Shown here in pieces: positions 1-8,519 of a stretch of DNA of 64,000 nt. Position 1 is the stretch's first letter. Each line of letters opens with the position of its first letter. This DNA is from Sphingomonadales bacterium (lineage in GTDB: Bacteria; Pseudomonadota; Alphaproteobacteria; Sphingomonadales; Sphingomonadaceae): the NCBI GenBank assembly GCA_017302615.1, contig JAFLDB010000009.1, forward strand, positions 62,001-126,000, in the 5' to 3' direction. The notes beneath the pieces are model-generated. The model saw nothing but the letters and a program-made list of their open reading frames with translations, was not told where the DNA came from and made no database searches. The position numbers were made by a program, and so were the translations under genes.

Positions 1-1415
1 GTTGTCGCTTCGAGATCGACCATGTTGCTGAGAATCTGCCGCACCTGATCGGGCGGAAACCCGAGTCCGGTCAAGCTATCCTGCACGGCTTCCGGTTGCA
101 TCGCTCCGACGGCATCGCTCCGCGCCAGGCGCTGCGTGTCGGCCCAGTAGGAGAGCGTTATCGAGGTCGCTACCGCCGTTGCGATGGTCCGCATAAAGCT
201 CTGAAGGCCGGCAGCCGACGCCACTTCATTGTCATCGACGGTGTTGAGGGTGAGCGACATGAGCGGAAGCATCATGAAGGTCACCCCCAAGCCCTGAACC
301 AACTGCAGAATGCTGAGAGTCCAGAAATCGGCGTCCGTCGTCCAGGTCGTTCGGACGAGCGTCGTCGCCGCAATCCAGGCGATACCGCCCGAGACCAACA
401 GGCGGGGGTCGAGGCGACTCATCAAGAAGGCCGCCAGTGGCGCTGTAAACAGTGCGCCGGTGGCGGAGAAAGATGACGACAATCCCGCTGAAGTCGCCGG
501 GAATCCGAGCCAGGCCTGTTGCCACTGGGGGACAATGACAAAACCCGCGAAATAGCCAGCAAATGCGAGCGACAGCACTGTCAGGCTGACGCTGAACCCC
601 CGGTGTCTGAACACCCGCAAATCGACAATCGGGTGATCTTCGCCTAGCTCCCAGATAACGAAGAGCAGAAGACAGACAAAGGAGGTGATCGATAGCGCGA
701 CGATCATCGGATCGGCGAACCAGTCATGGTTGCGGCCAAGGTCCAGCACGAGTTGCAGGCAACCCACCCAAAGGACCAGCAGGGCGAGTCCGATGAAATC
801 GATGGGCTGGGTCTGCCGATCGGTTTCGACGGGCTTCAGCAACACGATACCCACGCCAATACAAAGGATCGCAACGGGCACGTTGATCAGGAATATCCAA
901 TGCCAGCTGTAGTTCTCGGTAAGGTAGCCTCCGATCATCGGGCCAAGAGCTGGCCCCATCAACAGTGTGACAGCCCACATGCCCAAAGCCATGTTGCGCT
1001 TTTCCGGCGGAAAGACCTTCAGGAGCAGCGTCTGCGACAAGGGCATCAGGAACGCGCCGAAGATCCCCTGGCCGATCCGGCATGCAACCAGCATCCCCAT
1101 TGTGATTGAAATACCGCACAAGAAGGAAAGAATGCCGAAGCCGACCATGCTGACGACGAAGGTGCGCACCGAACCGAAGCGTCCCGCGATCCACCCGGTC
1201 AAGGGAACGCAGATCGCTTCAGCTACCGCGTAAGAGGTGATGATCCAGGCCCCTTGCTCAAGCGTGATCCCGAGGCTGCCAGCGACATGCGGGATCGAGA
1301 CATTGGCGATGGTCAGGTCGAGAATGACCATGAAATTGGCCAGCGCCAGCACCAGCCCGGCGGCCAATTGCCGCGACGGGGCAATGCCAGCGCTTTCGGG
1401 TTTGGCGCTACTCAT
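1..1415 (-). CDS. emrB: DHA2-family MFS efflux pump (EmrB-like), partial at left edge
   Basis: Inner-membrane drug/proton antiporter of the 14-helix EmrB/QacA class. It is cut by the window edge: 471 codons are visible, and about 38 C-terminal residues are missing compared with the paralogue at 31762-33291. The start is ATG at 1415, six bases after the emrA stop. The first helix carries LDLTIANVSIPHVAG, the motif expected in helix 1 of DHA2 pumps, and the remaining sequence is a regular series of hydrophobic helices. It is last in a leftward operon with outer membrane factor and adaptor, so it should form a tripartite pump across both membranes. The substrate is not visible from sequence. Confidence 0.93.
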   Translation of the reverse strand, partial: MSSAKPESAGIAPSRQLAAGLVLALANFMVILDLTIANVSIPHVAGSLGITLEQGAWIITSYAVAEAICVPLTGWIAGRFGSVRTFVVSMVGFGILSFLCGISITMGMLVACRIGQGIFGAFLMPLSQTLLLKVFPPEKRNMALGMWAVTLLMGPALGPMIGGYLTENYSWHWIFLINVPVAILCIGVGIVLLKPVETDRQTQPIDFIGLALLVLWVGCLQLVLDLGRNHDWFADPMIVALSITSFVCLLLFVIWELGEDHPIVDLRVFRHRGFSVSLTVLSLAFAGYFAGFVIVPQWQQAWLGFPATSAGLSSSFSATGALFTAPLAAFLMSRLDPRLLVSGGIAWIAATTLVRTTWTTDADFWTLSILQLVQGLGVTFMMLPLMSLTLNTVDDNEVASAAGLQSFMRTIATAVATSITLSYWADTQRLARSDAVGAMQPEAVQDSLTGLGFPPDQVRQILSNMVDLEAT

Positions 1416-1421
1416 CGTGCC

Positions 1422-2567
1422 TTACCTTCGAGAAACATCGATCTCGACTTCCATCGACAGCCCGACGCGCAAGGGATGTTTCCGTAGCTCGGCAGGATCG
1501 AGTTCGATCCGCACCGGGAGACGCTGGACAGTCTTGATCCAGTTGCCGGTGGCGTTCTGGGCCGGAATAACCGCCATTGACGATCCGGTTCCGCCAGCAA
1601 AGCCGGTGATCTTGCCATGATAAACAACGTCGCCACCGTAAAGGTCCGAGGTCAGAGTGACGGGCATGCCGATGCGGACGCGGCGCAGCTGGCTCTCCCT
1701 GAAGTTCGCATCGACATAGAGCTTGTCGACCGGGACGATGGTCATGATGATCTGTCCTGGGTTCAGTCGTTGCCCGACCTGAATTTGCAGACGGCTCACC
1801 ACCCCCGAAACGGGCGCCCGGATTTCGGTGCGTTCAAGATCGAGCCGCGCCGAGTCGAGCCGCGCCGCGGCAGCTTGCACAGCGGGATCGGTGTCGATGT
1901 TTGAGCCGCGCACCAGTGCATCGTTGGCCGCGAACTGGCCCTGGGCAACGCGGCGGGCCGAACTGACCTCCGATATCCCACCGCGAGCGGCATCGAGTGC
2001 AGCGCTGGCGGTGGCAAAGGTCCTACGTGCTTGGGTGACTTCTTCGCCAGACACGGCTCCGCTGGCAACCAGTGTCTCGCGACGCTGAAGATCGATCCTG
2101 GCCTTGTCGAACTCGGCCTGGGCGCTGCGCAATCGCGCCTGCGCTTGGACAATAGCCGCGCTCGACGTGTCGATCTGCGCCGACAGGGCACCGTTGGTCG
2201 CAACCGCCTGACCGAAACGGCGGCGGGCAGCGGCGAGGTCGGCCTGGGCCTGCGCTACGGCAATCTTCGCATTGGCCTGGTCGAGCCGGACCAGCACGTC
2301 CCCTGCCTTCACCTGCTGCGTATCTTCTACTAGAACCTCGATCGCCGATCCCGCGACCAGCGGCGTGACCTGTGCGATCTGTGCATTCACATAGGCGTTA
2401 TCGGTGCCGACATGGTTTCGCGTAACCAGCAGGTACCATGCAGCCCAGGCAAGACCCACCACTCCAAGAGCGATCGCCAGCCGCTTTAGCCACTTTCTGC
2501 GCGTTCCCTTGCGCGCAGCGGAGAGTTCGGGATCGATCGCTGGCAATTCGGTTGCTGGTTCGGTCAT
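1422..2567 (-). CDS. emrA: HlyD/EmrA-type membrane fusion protein
   Basis: Periplasmic adaptor of 381 residues that links the EmrB-type pump to the outer membrane factor. A short cytoplasmic N-terminus (about 1-28) precedes one transmembrane helix (about 29-47). DNAYVNAQIAQVTPLVAGS opens the lipoyl-like half, a long Ala/Gln/Arg-rich coiled coil covers about 95-215, and IRAPVSGVVSRLQIQVGQRL marks the second lipoyl half, followed by a beta-barrel domain with NATGNW. Its start overlaps the upstream gene stop by four bases (ATGA), indicating translational coupling. The paralogue at 30614-31759 has exactly the same length. Confidence 0.94.
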   Translation of the reverse strand: MTEPATELPAIDPELSAARKGTRRKWLKRLAIALGVVGLAWAAWYLLVTRNHVGTDNAYVNAQIAQVTPLVAGSAIEVLVEDTQQVKAGDVLVRLDQANAKIAVAQAQADLAAARRRFGQAVATNGALSAQIDTSSAAIVQAQARLRSAQAEFDKARIDLQRRETLVASGAVSGEEVTQARRTFATASAALDAARGGISEVSSARRVAQGQFAANDALVRGSNIDTDPAVQAAAARLDSARLDLERTEIRAPVSGVVSRLQIQVGQRLNPGQIIMTIVPVDKLYVDANFRESQLRRVRIGMPVTLTSDLYGGDVVYHGKITGFAGGTGSSMAVIPAQNATGNWIKTVQRLPVRIELDPAELRKHPLRVGLSMEVEIDVSRR

Positions 2568-4000
2568 TGGCCTGTCTGTCCTGTTGGCCGGGCGGCGGCG
2601 GTATCGAAGCCGCCACCCAACGCCCGGATCATCGCGAGCGTCGCGCCCCTTTCGTATGTCTCAAGCCCAATCACCACGAGCCGCAGGTCATGGACGCTGC
2701 GTTCGTTGGCGAGTACGTCGAGATAGCTGGAAAGGCCCGCCTCGTAGCGACGACGGACCAATGCCAGGGCGTCCTCGCTGGCGGTCAGCGCAGTTCGGGC
2801 AGCTGCAAGCCTCTTGTCCGCGGCGTCGCGCTGGGTGACAGCATCAGCGACCTGCTGAAAAGCGGTGACCACCGTCTGGTTGTAGTTCGCGACTGCCTCG
2901 TCATAGGCCGCCCAGGCGCCGCCGTATTGCGCCTTGAGGGCACCGCCCTGAAAGATTGGCAGGCTGATTGCGGGGCCGACGTTGCCGAACAGCGACCCGG
3001 AATCGACCAGATTGCCGAGCCCCAGCGCCTGCAAGCCGACCAGCGCCCTGAGGTTGATCGAAGGAAAGAAGCCGGCGCGCGCGACCTTTACCTTGCTTGC
3101 CGCCGCTTCGACCCGTTCGCGCGCCGCGACGATGTCGGGACGGCGGCCCAGCAGATCGGTATTGATGCCCGCCGGAACTCCAGAAGGAGTGGAGGGTGCA
3201 AGCGGCGGGCGGGTGATCGATTGACCGCGGTCCGGCCCGGCACCGACCAGCGCGGCAAGCTGGTTGCGGCGGAAACCGATGTTCTCGGAGATCGCCGCGA
3301 GGTCCTGTTCGGCGAGGGCGACTTCGGCATCGGCGCGGCGCAGGCTCGCCAGGTTGTCGAGCCCGCTGCCGTGGCGCTGGGCGACAAGGTCTCGCGTCGA
3401 CCGGCGATTGGCGAGTATCGACGCAGCATTGTCGTATTCGCGGTAGAATCGGCCCAGTTCGGCATAGGCGGCGGTGATCGCGACCGACAGCACGAGCCGG
3501 GCTTGCGCGGCATCGACCACCGCCGCGCGGGCCTCCGAGGTCGCCGCTGCATGGGCGGCGCGGTTGCGCCCCCACAGGTCTAGGTCGAATCCGAATGTCA
3601 GCGAGGCCTGACCGTAGTCTTTCCAGCCATCGGGCAGGAATTGCGCGGGGAGGCCGTTGTTACCGCTTTGACGCCGCAAGCCCCCTTCCGCCTCGGCACC
3701 AAGCGATGGCAGTCGTGCGGCTCCAGCCCTTTGCGCTTCGGATTCGGCCCGCTTGATCCGGGCTACGGCCACAGCGACCTGGGGCGAGTTGGCAAGACCT
3801 TCCTCGATCAGCGCGGTCAACTGCGGATCGCCGGCCAGACGCCACCATTGATCTGGCGGCCAGGCGGTGTTGCCGCGCGCGGCGAGTGTCTGCGATACCT
3901 CGATTGTATCGGGGGTGTGCATCGCGGGCCGAACCCCAGCATCGGGGACCGCAACGCAGGCGACCAGCATCAACGGCAGAGCGATGCCAGCCACGCGCAT
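2564..4000 (-). CDS. NodT/TolC-family outer membrane factor lipoprotein
   Basis: Outer membrane channel of the NodT/OprM type, completing the tripartite efflux system with the two genes downstream. I chose ATG at 4000 because it gives a compact lipoprotein signal peptide with lipobox LVAC (Cys at residue 15). A GTG at 4051 in the same frame would add 17 residues and is also possible; neither start has a good Shine-Dalgarno sequence. Two outer-membrane-efflux repeats are visible, with LIEEGLANSPQVAVA early in the first and GLSSYLDVLANERSV near the end of the second. It is the first gene of the leftward operon, divergent from the MarR gene. Confidence 0.92.
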   Translation of the reverse strand: MRVAGIALPLMLVACVAVPDAGVRPAMHTPDTIEVSQTLAARGNTAWPPDQWWRLAGDPQLTALIEEGLANSPQVAVAVARIKRAESEAQRAGAARLPSLGAEAEGGLRRQSGNNGLPAQFLPDGWKDYGQASLTFGFDLDLWGRNRAAHAAATSEARAAVVDAAQARLVLSVAITAAYAELGRFYREYDNAASILANRRSTRDLVAQRHGSGLDNLASLRRADAEVALAEQDLAAISENIGFRRNQLAALVGAGPDRGQSITRPPLAPSTPSGVPAGINTDLLGRRPDIVAARERVEAAASKVKVARAGFFPSINLRALVGLQALGLGNLVDSGSLFGNVGPAISLPIFQGGALKAQYGGAWAAYDEAVANYNQTVVTAFQQVADAVTQRDAADKRLAAARTALTASEDALALVRRRYEAGLSSYLDVLANERSVHDLRLVVIGLETYERGATLAMIRALGGGFDTAAARPTGQTGQ

Positions 4001-4070
4001 GGTATGGCTTGTCTTCGACTTGGGTTTTGGTTGCTCGGTAGATAGGGTCACGGCGCGTCGATAGCAGGTA

Positions 4071-4084
4071 GTAAAAATATTTAC
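4071..4084. promoter_or_regulatory. AT-rich inverted repeat, candidate MarR operator
   Basis: GTAAAAATATTTAC has perfect 5-base arms (GTAAA/TTTAC) around four bases. It sits in the divergent spacer between the efflux operon and the MarR gene, where a MarR-type repressor normally binds. Assignment as operator is inference from position and symmetry. Confidence 0.4.
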
Positions 4085-4101
4085 AATCTGTCTTGCAACA
4101 A

Positions 4102-4112
4102 TAATGCTTTAA
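4102..4112. promoter_or_regulatory. TAATGCnnTAA element shared by both MarR promoters
   Basis: TAATGCTTTAA lies 31 bases upstream of the left MarR gene. The same pattern, TAATGCAGTAA at 27862-27872, lies next to the right MarR gene. Conservation in two otherwise different spacers suggests a regulator half-site; this is inference only. Confidence 0.3.
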
Positions 4113-4143
4113 ACGATCACGTAGATGCGCTATCAGATGTCGC

Positions 4144-4608
4144 ATGTCTGACGCGGCGCAGCACGAACGGTTTGTTACCGAAGCGGATGAGTTGATATTC
4201 CTGATCGAGGAGGTTCCCCGCCGACTCAGGCGCATGTTTACGGTTTCGATGGCCGCGTTCGACATGACCACTCCGCAATGGCGGGCGCTGTCGTATATCA
4301 TGCGCACGCCCGGCTTGAACCAGACCATGCTCGCGCGACAACTGGATCTCGAACGGGCTTCAGTGGGCCATATCGTCGATCAGCTCGAAGCGGCAGGCCT
4401 TGCTGAACGTCGCGCGGCCGGGGGAGACCGGCGGGTTTGGACCTTGCACCCCTTGCCGAAAGCAATCGAAATCCTCCCCTCGGTGCGTAAGGCCGCCGAT
4501 CGACTATATCTGGAATTGCTCCGCAACGTCCCCCTTGAGGACATCGACCAAATGCGCTCCACGCTCTCCAGGATGGTAGCCAATATCAGTGGTCTAGACC
4601 CGGACTGA
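4144..4608 (+). CDS. MarR-family transcriptional regulator
   Basis: Winged-helix repressor of 154 residues that probably senses the substrate or product of the adjoining efflux and hydrolase genes. TPQWRALSYIMRTPGLNQTM and LARQLDLERASVGHIVDQLE form the helix-turn-helix, and ERRAAGGDRRVWTLHPLPKA is the wing typical of MarR proteins. It is transcribed away from the efflux operon and converges on the thioesterase-hydrolase-ferredoxin-P450 operon. It is clearly related to the regulator at 27354-27806: both have FVTEADE near the start and the RRVWTLH wing. The ligand cannot be read from sequence. Confidence 0.93.
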   Translation: MSDAAQHERFVTEADELIFLIEEVPRRLRRMFTVSMAAFDMTTPQWRALSYIMRTPGLNQTMLARQLDLERASVGHIVDQLEAAGLAERRAAGGDRRVWTLHPLPKAIEILPSVRKAADRLYLELLRNVPLEDIDQMRSTLSRMVANISGLDPD

Positions 4609-4636
4609 AGTCGGTTTGGGCTGGCAACAATGCCCG

Positions 4637-5029
4637 TTACATATTGTAGGCCCCGCGACCGCTGGCGACCAGCGTCCCGGCCTCGTCGTGAATGCGCACG
4701 TCGGCAACGCTTAGCGATTTCCCGGCCTTGATCAGCCGCCCTTCGGCATGAAGCGTCTGGCGGCTCGCTGCCCGATGGTAATCGACCCTCAGGTCGGCTG
4801 TGGATTTGCACATGTTTCCTGAGGCCAGGACTGCATAGAATCCCGTCAGATCGATCAACGAGGCGAGAATTCCACCGTGCATCGACGGGAGCGTGGGGTT
4901 GGAGATCATCTCGTCCCGCCATGGCATTTCGATCAGGATGTGCTCTGCGTCAGCTTCGACCATCCGCAAGTTCAGCCAGCGGTGAAACGGCGCGACCAGC
5001 AGGGCGCGGTTGAGCTCTTCCAGCGTCAT
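4637..5029 (-). CDS. PaaI-type hotdog thioesterase
   Basis: Predicted acyl-CoA thioesterase of 130 residues in the PaaI/YdiI-like hotdog group. SMHGGILASLIDLTG is the central-helix signature of this group, and STADLRVDYHRAA the following strand. ATG at 5029 overlaps the hydrolase stop by four bases, which fixes the start and indicates coupled translation. It is the last gene of the leftward operon P450-ferredoxin-hydrolase-thioesterase. A close paralogue (28763-29176) is also coupled to a paralogous hydrolase, so the two enzymes probably work in the same pathway. The natural acyl-CoA is unknown. Confidence 0.9.
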   Translation of the reverse strand: MTLEELNRALLVAPFHRWLNLRMVEADAEHILIEMPWRDEMISNPTLPSMHGGILASLIDLTGFYAVLASGNMCKSTADLRVDYHRAASRQTLHAEGRLIKAGKSLSVADVRIHDEAGTLVASGRGAYNM

Positions 5030-5883
5030 GCAATCGTCTCCGGTTCGGACTGGCTTTCGAGGAATTCGATGATGGCCCTGCTGAACACGTCGTTGTCGTC
5101 GCCGACAACCATATGTCCAGCGCCCGAGACGTCGGTGAAGCGCGCGCCAGGCACCATCGCGCAGAACCGCTTCGCAGCCTCCATGGAAATCAGGTCGCTC
5201 GATCCGCCCCGCACCAGGTGGACCGGTAGCGAGAGGACGCTTGCCGCCGCCTGGGCTTGGGCATAGTCCTGTTCGCGCCGCCCGGTCATCCCGCTCAGAA
5301 AGCCGGGATCCCAATGCCAACGATAACGCTGGTCCGGGTCGAGACGGAGATAGCTCTTCAGGCCCTCGCTGGCGCCGCGCTTCTCGCGGTTCGGCATATA
5401 GTCCGCGATCGCCTCTGCGGCTTCGTCGTATGACGCGAAGCCGCGCTCCACATGGGCGTTCATGAAGCCGACAATTCGTGAAACACCCTCCGGGTCCATA
5501 TCCGGAGTGACATCGACCAGCGTCAGCGACGCAAAGCTACCCGGTCGCACCGCCCCTTCCGCCACCAGCGCCGCCAATCCGCCAAGCGATGCGCCGATGA
5601 CATGCGGCCGCTGGTTCAGCTTGTCGCAGACCGCGAGGATATCCTTGCCGAAATCGGCAAAGCGGTATCTACCGGGGGTGGCCCAGCCACTCTCGCCATG
5701 ACCGCGCATGTCGATCGCCACCGAGCGATAGCCGTGCTCCGCCAATTGCTGCATCGTCTTGCGCCAGGTGCGCCGGGTTTGCCCTCCGCCATGCGCCAGT
5801 AATACGGACGGCCGACCATGACCATCGCCGACAAGGCTTGCCGCGATGGAGATGCCGCCGCTTCCGTCAAACGTCATGTGCAT
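5026..5883 (-). CDS. alpha/beta hydrolase, HGGGQTRR group
   Basis: Cytosolic alpha/beta hydrolase of 285 residues, probably an esterase, lactonase or thioester hydrolase. LLAHGGGQTRRTW forms the oxyanion loop, DMRGHGESGW follows, and IGASLGGLAA holds the nucleophile Ser in a G-x-S-x-G elbow. Near the C-terminus, GAGHMVVGDDND gives a candidate catalytic His. I chose ATG at 5883 (MHMTF) because it lies ten bases after the ferredoxin stop; ATG at 5877 is also possible. It is paralogous to 27882-28760, with the same motifs in the same order. Reaction and substrate are not determined by sequence. Confidence 0.9.
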   Translation of the reverse strand: MHMTFDGSGGISIAASLVGDGHGRPSVLLAHGGGQTRRTWRKTMQQLAEHGYRSVAIDMRGHGESGWATPGRYRFADFGKDILAVCDKLNQRPHVIGASLGGLAALVAEGAVRPGSFASLTLVDVTPDMDPEGVSRIVGFMNAHVERGFASYDEAAEAIADYMPNREKRGASEGLKSYLRLDPDQRYRWHWDPGFLSGMTGRREQDYAQAQAAASVLSLPVHLVRGGSSDLISMEAAKRFCAMVPGARFTDVSGAGHMVVGDDNDVFSRAIIEFLESQSEPETIA

Positions 5884-5893
5884 GGCGTCTTGC

Positions 5894-6220
5894 TCAGTGC
5901 TGAAGCTCGGGCAGATGCAGCACCAGCCCATCGAGTTCGGGGACCATCGGAATCTGGCACGCGAGGCGGCTGGTTTCGGTCGTTCCCTCGGCAAACTGGA
6001 TCAGATCGCTCTCCATGCCGCCTTCTTCCGGCGGCCCGACCCGATCCATCCAGGCCTGATCGACATGGACATGGCACGTGGCGCAGGCACAGACCCCGCC
6101 GCAATCGCCATCGATCCCCGGTACACTGTTGAACAGGGCGGCTTCACGGGCGCTGAGGCCCTCGTCTATTTCAACCGACCGACGTGTGCCGTCGGCGGAA
6201 ACAAAAGTTACGTTGATCAT
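5894..6220 (-). CDS. [2Fe-2S] ferredoxin, adrenodoxin/putidaredoxin type
   Basis: Electron carrier of 108 residues with cluster ligands Cys40, Cys46, Cys49 and Cys88 in the C-x5-C-x2-C...C arrangement (CGGVCACATCHVHV) of P450-partner ferredoxins. It lies 33 bases downstream of the CYP153-type P450 in the same operon and so is its likely electron donor. No ferredoxin reductase gene is present in the window, so reduction must rely on a reductase encoded elsewhere. Confidence 0.95.
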   Translation of the reverse strand: MINVTFVSADGTRRSVEIDEGLSAREAALFNSVPGIDGDCGGVCACATCHVHVDQAWMDRVGPPEEGGMESDLIQFAEGTTETSRLACQIPMVPELDGLVLHLPELQH

Positions 6221-6253
6221 ATGGAAGTTCCGTATTTGTAACGAGCCAAGCCT

Positions 6254-7519
6254 TCAGTGCGCGTGAAGTTTCACCGGCAGCCGGGTAATCCCGCGCACCA
6301 GATTGGACAGCAGCCGCTCCGGCTCGCCAACAACTTCGACGAAGCGAAAGCGCTTGAGGATCTCTTCCCAGATGATCCGCAGTTGCAATTCGGCCAGACG
6401 GTTGCCCATGCAGCGGTGGATGCCGAACCCGAAGGAGAGGTGGTGGCGCGGATTTTCGCGATCGATGATGAATTGGTCGGCCCGGTCGATCACGGTTTCG
6501 TCGCGGTTGCCCGAGAGATACCACATCACCACCTTGTCGCCTTTCCTGATCTGCTTTCCGCCAATTTCGGCGTCTTCCAGCGCGGTACGGCGCATGTGCG
6601 TCAGCGGGGTCTGCCAGCGGATGATCTCGGGAATCATGCTGGAAACGAGCGCCGGATTGTCCCGCAATTTCTGATATTCGCCCGGGTTCTGGTTGAGCGC
6701 CAGGACCCCGCCACTGATCGAATTGCGGGTGGTGTCGTTGCCGCCGACAATCAGCAGCAGCAGGTTGCCGAGAAATTCGAGGAACGGCATGTCGCGGGTT
6801 GCGGGCGAATGCGCCATCATCGAGATCAGGTCATTGCCGCCGGGCTTGTCGATCCGTTCGTCCCACAGGCCCTTGAAATACATCGCACACTGGATGAGTT
6901 CCTCGCGGCGCTGTTCGAACGATTCGACGATGCCGGTTTCCGGTGACGCGGTGGTGACGTCCGACCAGCGGGTCAGCTTGGCGCGCTCGTCCCAGGGGAA
7001 ATCGAAGATCGTCGCAAGCGTCATGGTGGTAAGTTCGACCGACACCAGCTTTACCCAGTCGATCTCCTCGCCGACCGGCAGCGAATCGAGGATCGCGCCC
7101 GCCCGTTCGCGGATGATCGGCTCAAGCAGAAGCAGGTTCGATGGTGCAACCACCGGGCTTACCGCCTTGCGCTGCTGGTCGTGCTTGGGCTGATCCATCG
7201 CGATGAACATTTCGAGCTCGAGCGCGCCCTCGACGCTGTGCATGTCCTGGACCGAAATCCCACCGAGCTTGGCTTCCGACGAGAAGACCTTGTGGTTGGT
7301 GTCGACCGCTATGATGTCGTTGAACTTGGTCACCGACCAATAGGGCCCGAACCGGCTTTCTGCACAGTAGTGGACCGGATCCTCGCGCCGAAGCCGGGTG
7401 AAATATTCCCCCACGGTGTCATTCTGGAAGAGGTAGGGATTGGCGACATTGATCTCGTGCAGCGGGATCGAATCGACGGAAGCGTAGAGGACTTTTTCCT
7501 GAGTTGCCGAAGTTGCCAT
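6254..7519 (-). CDS. cyp153: CYP153-family cytochrome P450
   Basis: Soluble class I P450 of 421 residues that matches what I know of the CYP153 alkane/fatty-acid terminal hydroxylases. Shared stretches include [55 protein letters not shown] (I-helix oxygen-activation segment), [19 protein letters not shown] and [18 protein letters not shown], with heme-ligand Cys at about residue 370. CYP153 enzymes hydroxylate terminal carbons of alkanes and related chains. I chose ATG at 7519 (MATSATQ); an in-frame upstream ATG at 7546 would add nine residues. It is the first gene of the leftward operon with ferredoxin, hydrolase and thioesterase. Confidence 0.94.
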   Translation of the reverse strand: MATSATQEKVLYASVDSIPLHEINVANPYLFQNDTVGEYFTRLRREDPVHYCAESRFGPYWSVTKFNDIIAVDTNHKVFSSEAKLGGISVQDMHSVEGALELEMFIAMDQPKHDQQRKAVSPVVAPSNLLLLEPIIRERAGAILDSLPVGEEIDWVKLVSVELTTMTLATIFDFPWDERAKLTRWSDVTTASPETGIVESFEQRREELIQCAMYFKGLWDERIDKPGGNDLISMMAHSPATRDMPFLEFLGNLLLLIVGGNDTTRNSISGGVLALNQNPGEYQKLRDNPALVSSMIPEIIRWQTPLTHMRRTALEDAEIGGKQIRKGDKVVMWYLSGNRDETVIDRADQFIIDRENPRHHLSFGFGIHRCMGNRLAELQLRIIWEEILKRFRFVEVVGEPERLLSNLVRGITRLPVKLHAH

Positions 7520-7573
7520 GGAACAGACCTTTCTCAATGGCGTCACCTAGGGCCGAAAGGGCCATTCTGTCAA

Positions 7574-7591
7574 TAAAGATTATCAGCTTTA
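7574..7591. promoter_or_regulatory. inverted repeat upstream of the P450 operon
   Basis: TAAAG and CTTTA flank an eight-base spacer, 55 bases upstream of the P450 start and within the divergent spacer shared with the GntR gene. A role as operator for the neighbouring regulators is a guess from position. Confidence 0.25.
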
Positions 7592-7729
7592 ATCCGCCAA
7601 CTCGGGGAGGTGCCAGGTCGGGATCGCTTACGATTACCGAAATGCCGAGTTTTCGACAGGTTTCAGGGCGCCAACGTTTTTCCGCAGGAGATGCTAGACA
7701 CGGTGATCGATTAATGCTTATACGTTTTT

Positions 7730-8497
7730 ATGGCTTCTGTTCCACATCGATCTCCGGACGACAACGCGGTGCCCGCAGGCAAGGCAAAGCGCGCCTTGCA
7801 GGTCGCGCAGGCCATCGTGTCCGATATCCAGCTCAACGCCCGTGAGGCCGGAGACCGCCTCCCGCAAGAGGAGGATATGCTGGCGCGTTACGAAGTCGCG
7901 CGCGCAACCTTGCGCGAGGCGCTCAGGTTTCTTGAGCTGCAGGGGGTGATCCAGTTGCAACTGGGCCGCGGCGGCGGACCGGTTGTGTCGCGGCCGCAGA
8001 CGCGCGATTTTGCCAGCTCTCTGTCGCTCATCCTGCAATTCATGGATACCGATCTGCGGGCCCTGCTCGAACTGCGCGAAGCGATCGCGCCCGATATGGC
8101 GGCCAAGGCTGCGGCGCGGGCGACCAACGCAGATCTCGCCGCATTGAGCGATTGCTACGCCCAACTCGAACGCGACCGCGAAACCGCTGGGTTCGAGGAA
8201 ACCAACCGGCGCTTTCACGATTTGCTGGGCTGGGCCAGCGGCAACCCGACCTTCGGATTGCTTACATCGGCACTGCATTTGCTGACCCGCGATCTTGCCA
8301 TGGAATTGGGTTATTCCGCGCAGGAACGGGCCGGCCAATTGCGCTGCCTCGCGCGGGTACTGAACGCGGTGCGCCTGCGCGATGCCGATGGTGCACGCCG
8401 ACACATGGAGCGGCTGGTCAAGGGATCGTCCGAATATCTCGCGGCTCGCAGCCCCGAGCTCGTTACGCAAAAGGTCAGATGGGGAGACCCAGGCTAG
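7730..8497 (+). CDS. GntR-family regulator, FadR subfamily (FCD domain)
   Basis: Transcription factor of 255 residues. The N-terminal winged helix (about residues 20-80) contains RLPQEEDMLARYEVARATLR followed by EALRFLELQGVI, the standard GntR fold. The rest is a helical FCD ligand domain, with ELREAIAPDMAAKAAARAT and a His-rich segment. FadR-type regulators commonly respond to organic or acyl-CoA effectors. It lies directly upstream of and co-oriented with the acyl-CoA catabolic cluster starting at 8520, and divergent from the P450 operon, so it may control either. The ATG at 7730 has no obvious Shine-Dalgarno sequence. Confidence 0.9.
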   Translation: MASVPHRSPDDNAVPAGKAKRALQVAQAIVSDIQLNAREAGDRLPQEEDMLARYEVARATLREALRFLELQGVIQLQLGRGGGPVVSRPQTRDFASSLSLILQFMDTDLRALLELREAIAPDMAAKAAARATNADLAALSDCYAQLERDRETAGFEETNRRFHDLLGWASGNPTFGLLTSALHLLTRDLAMELGYSAQERAGQLRCLARVLNAVRLRDADGARRHMERLVKGSSEYLAARSPELVTQKVRWGDPG

Positions 8498-8519
8498 GCC
8501 GGCACTTCTGGAGAGGACG

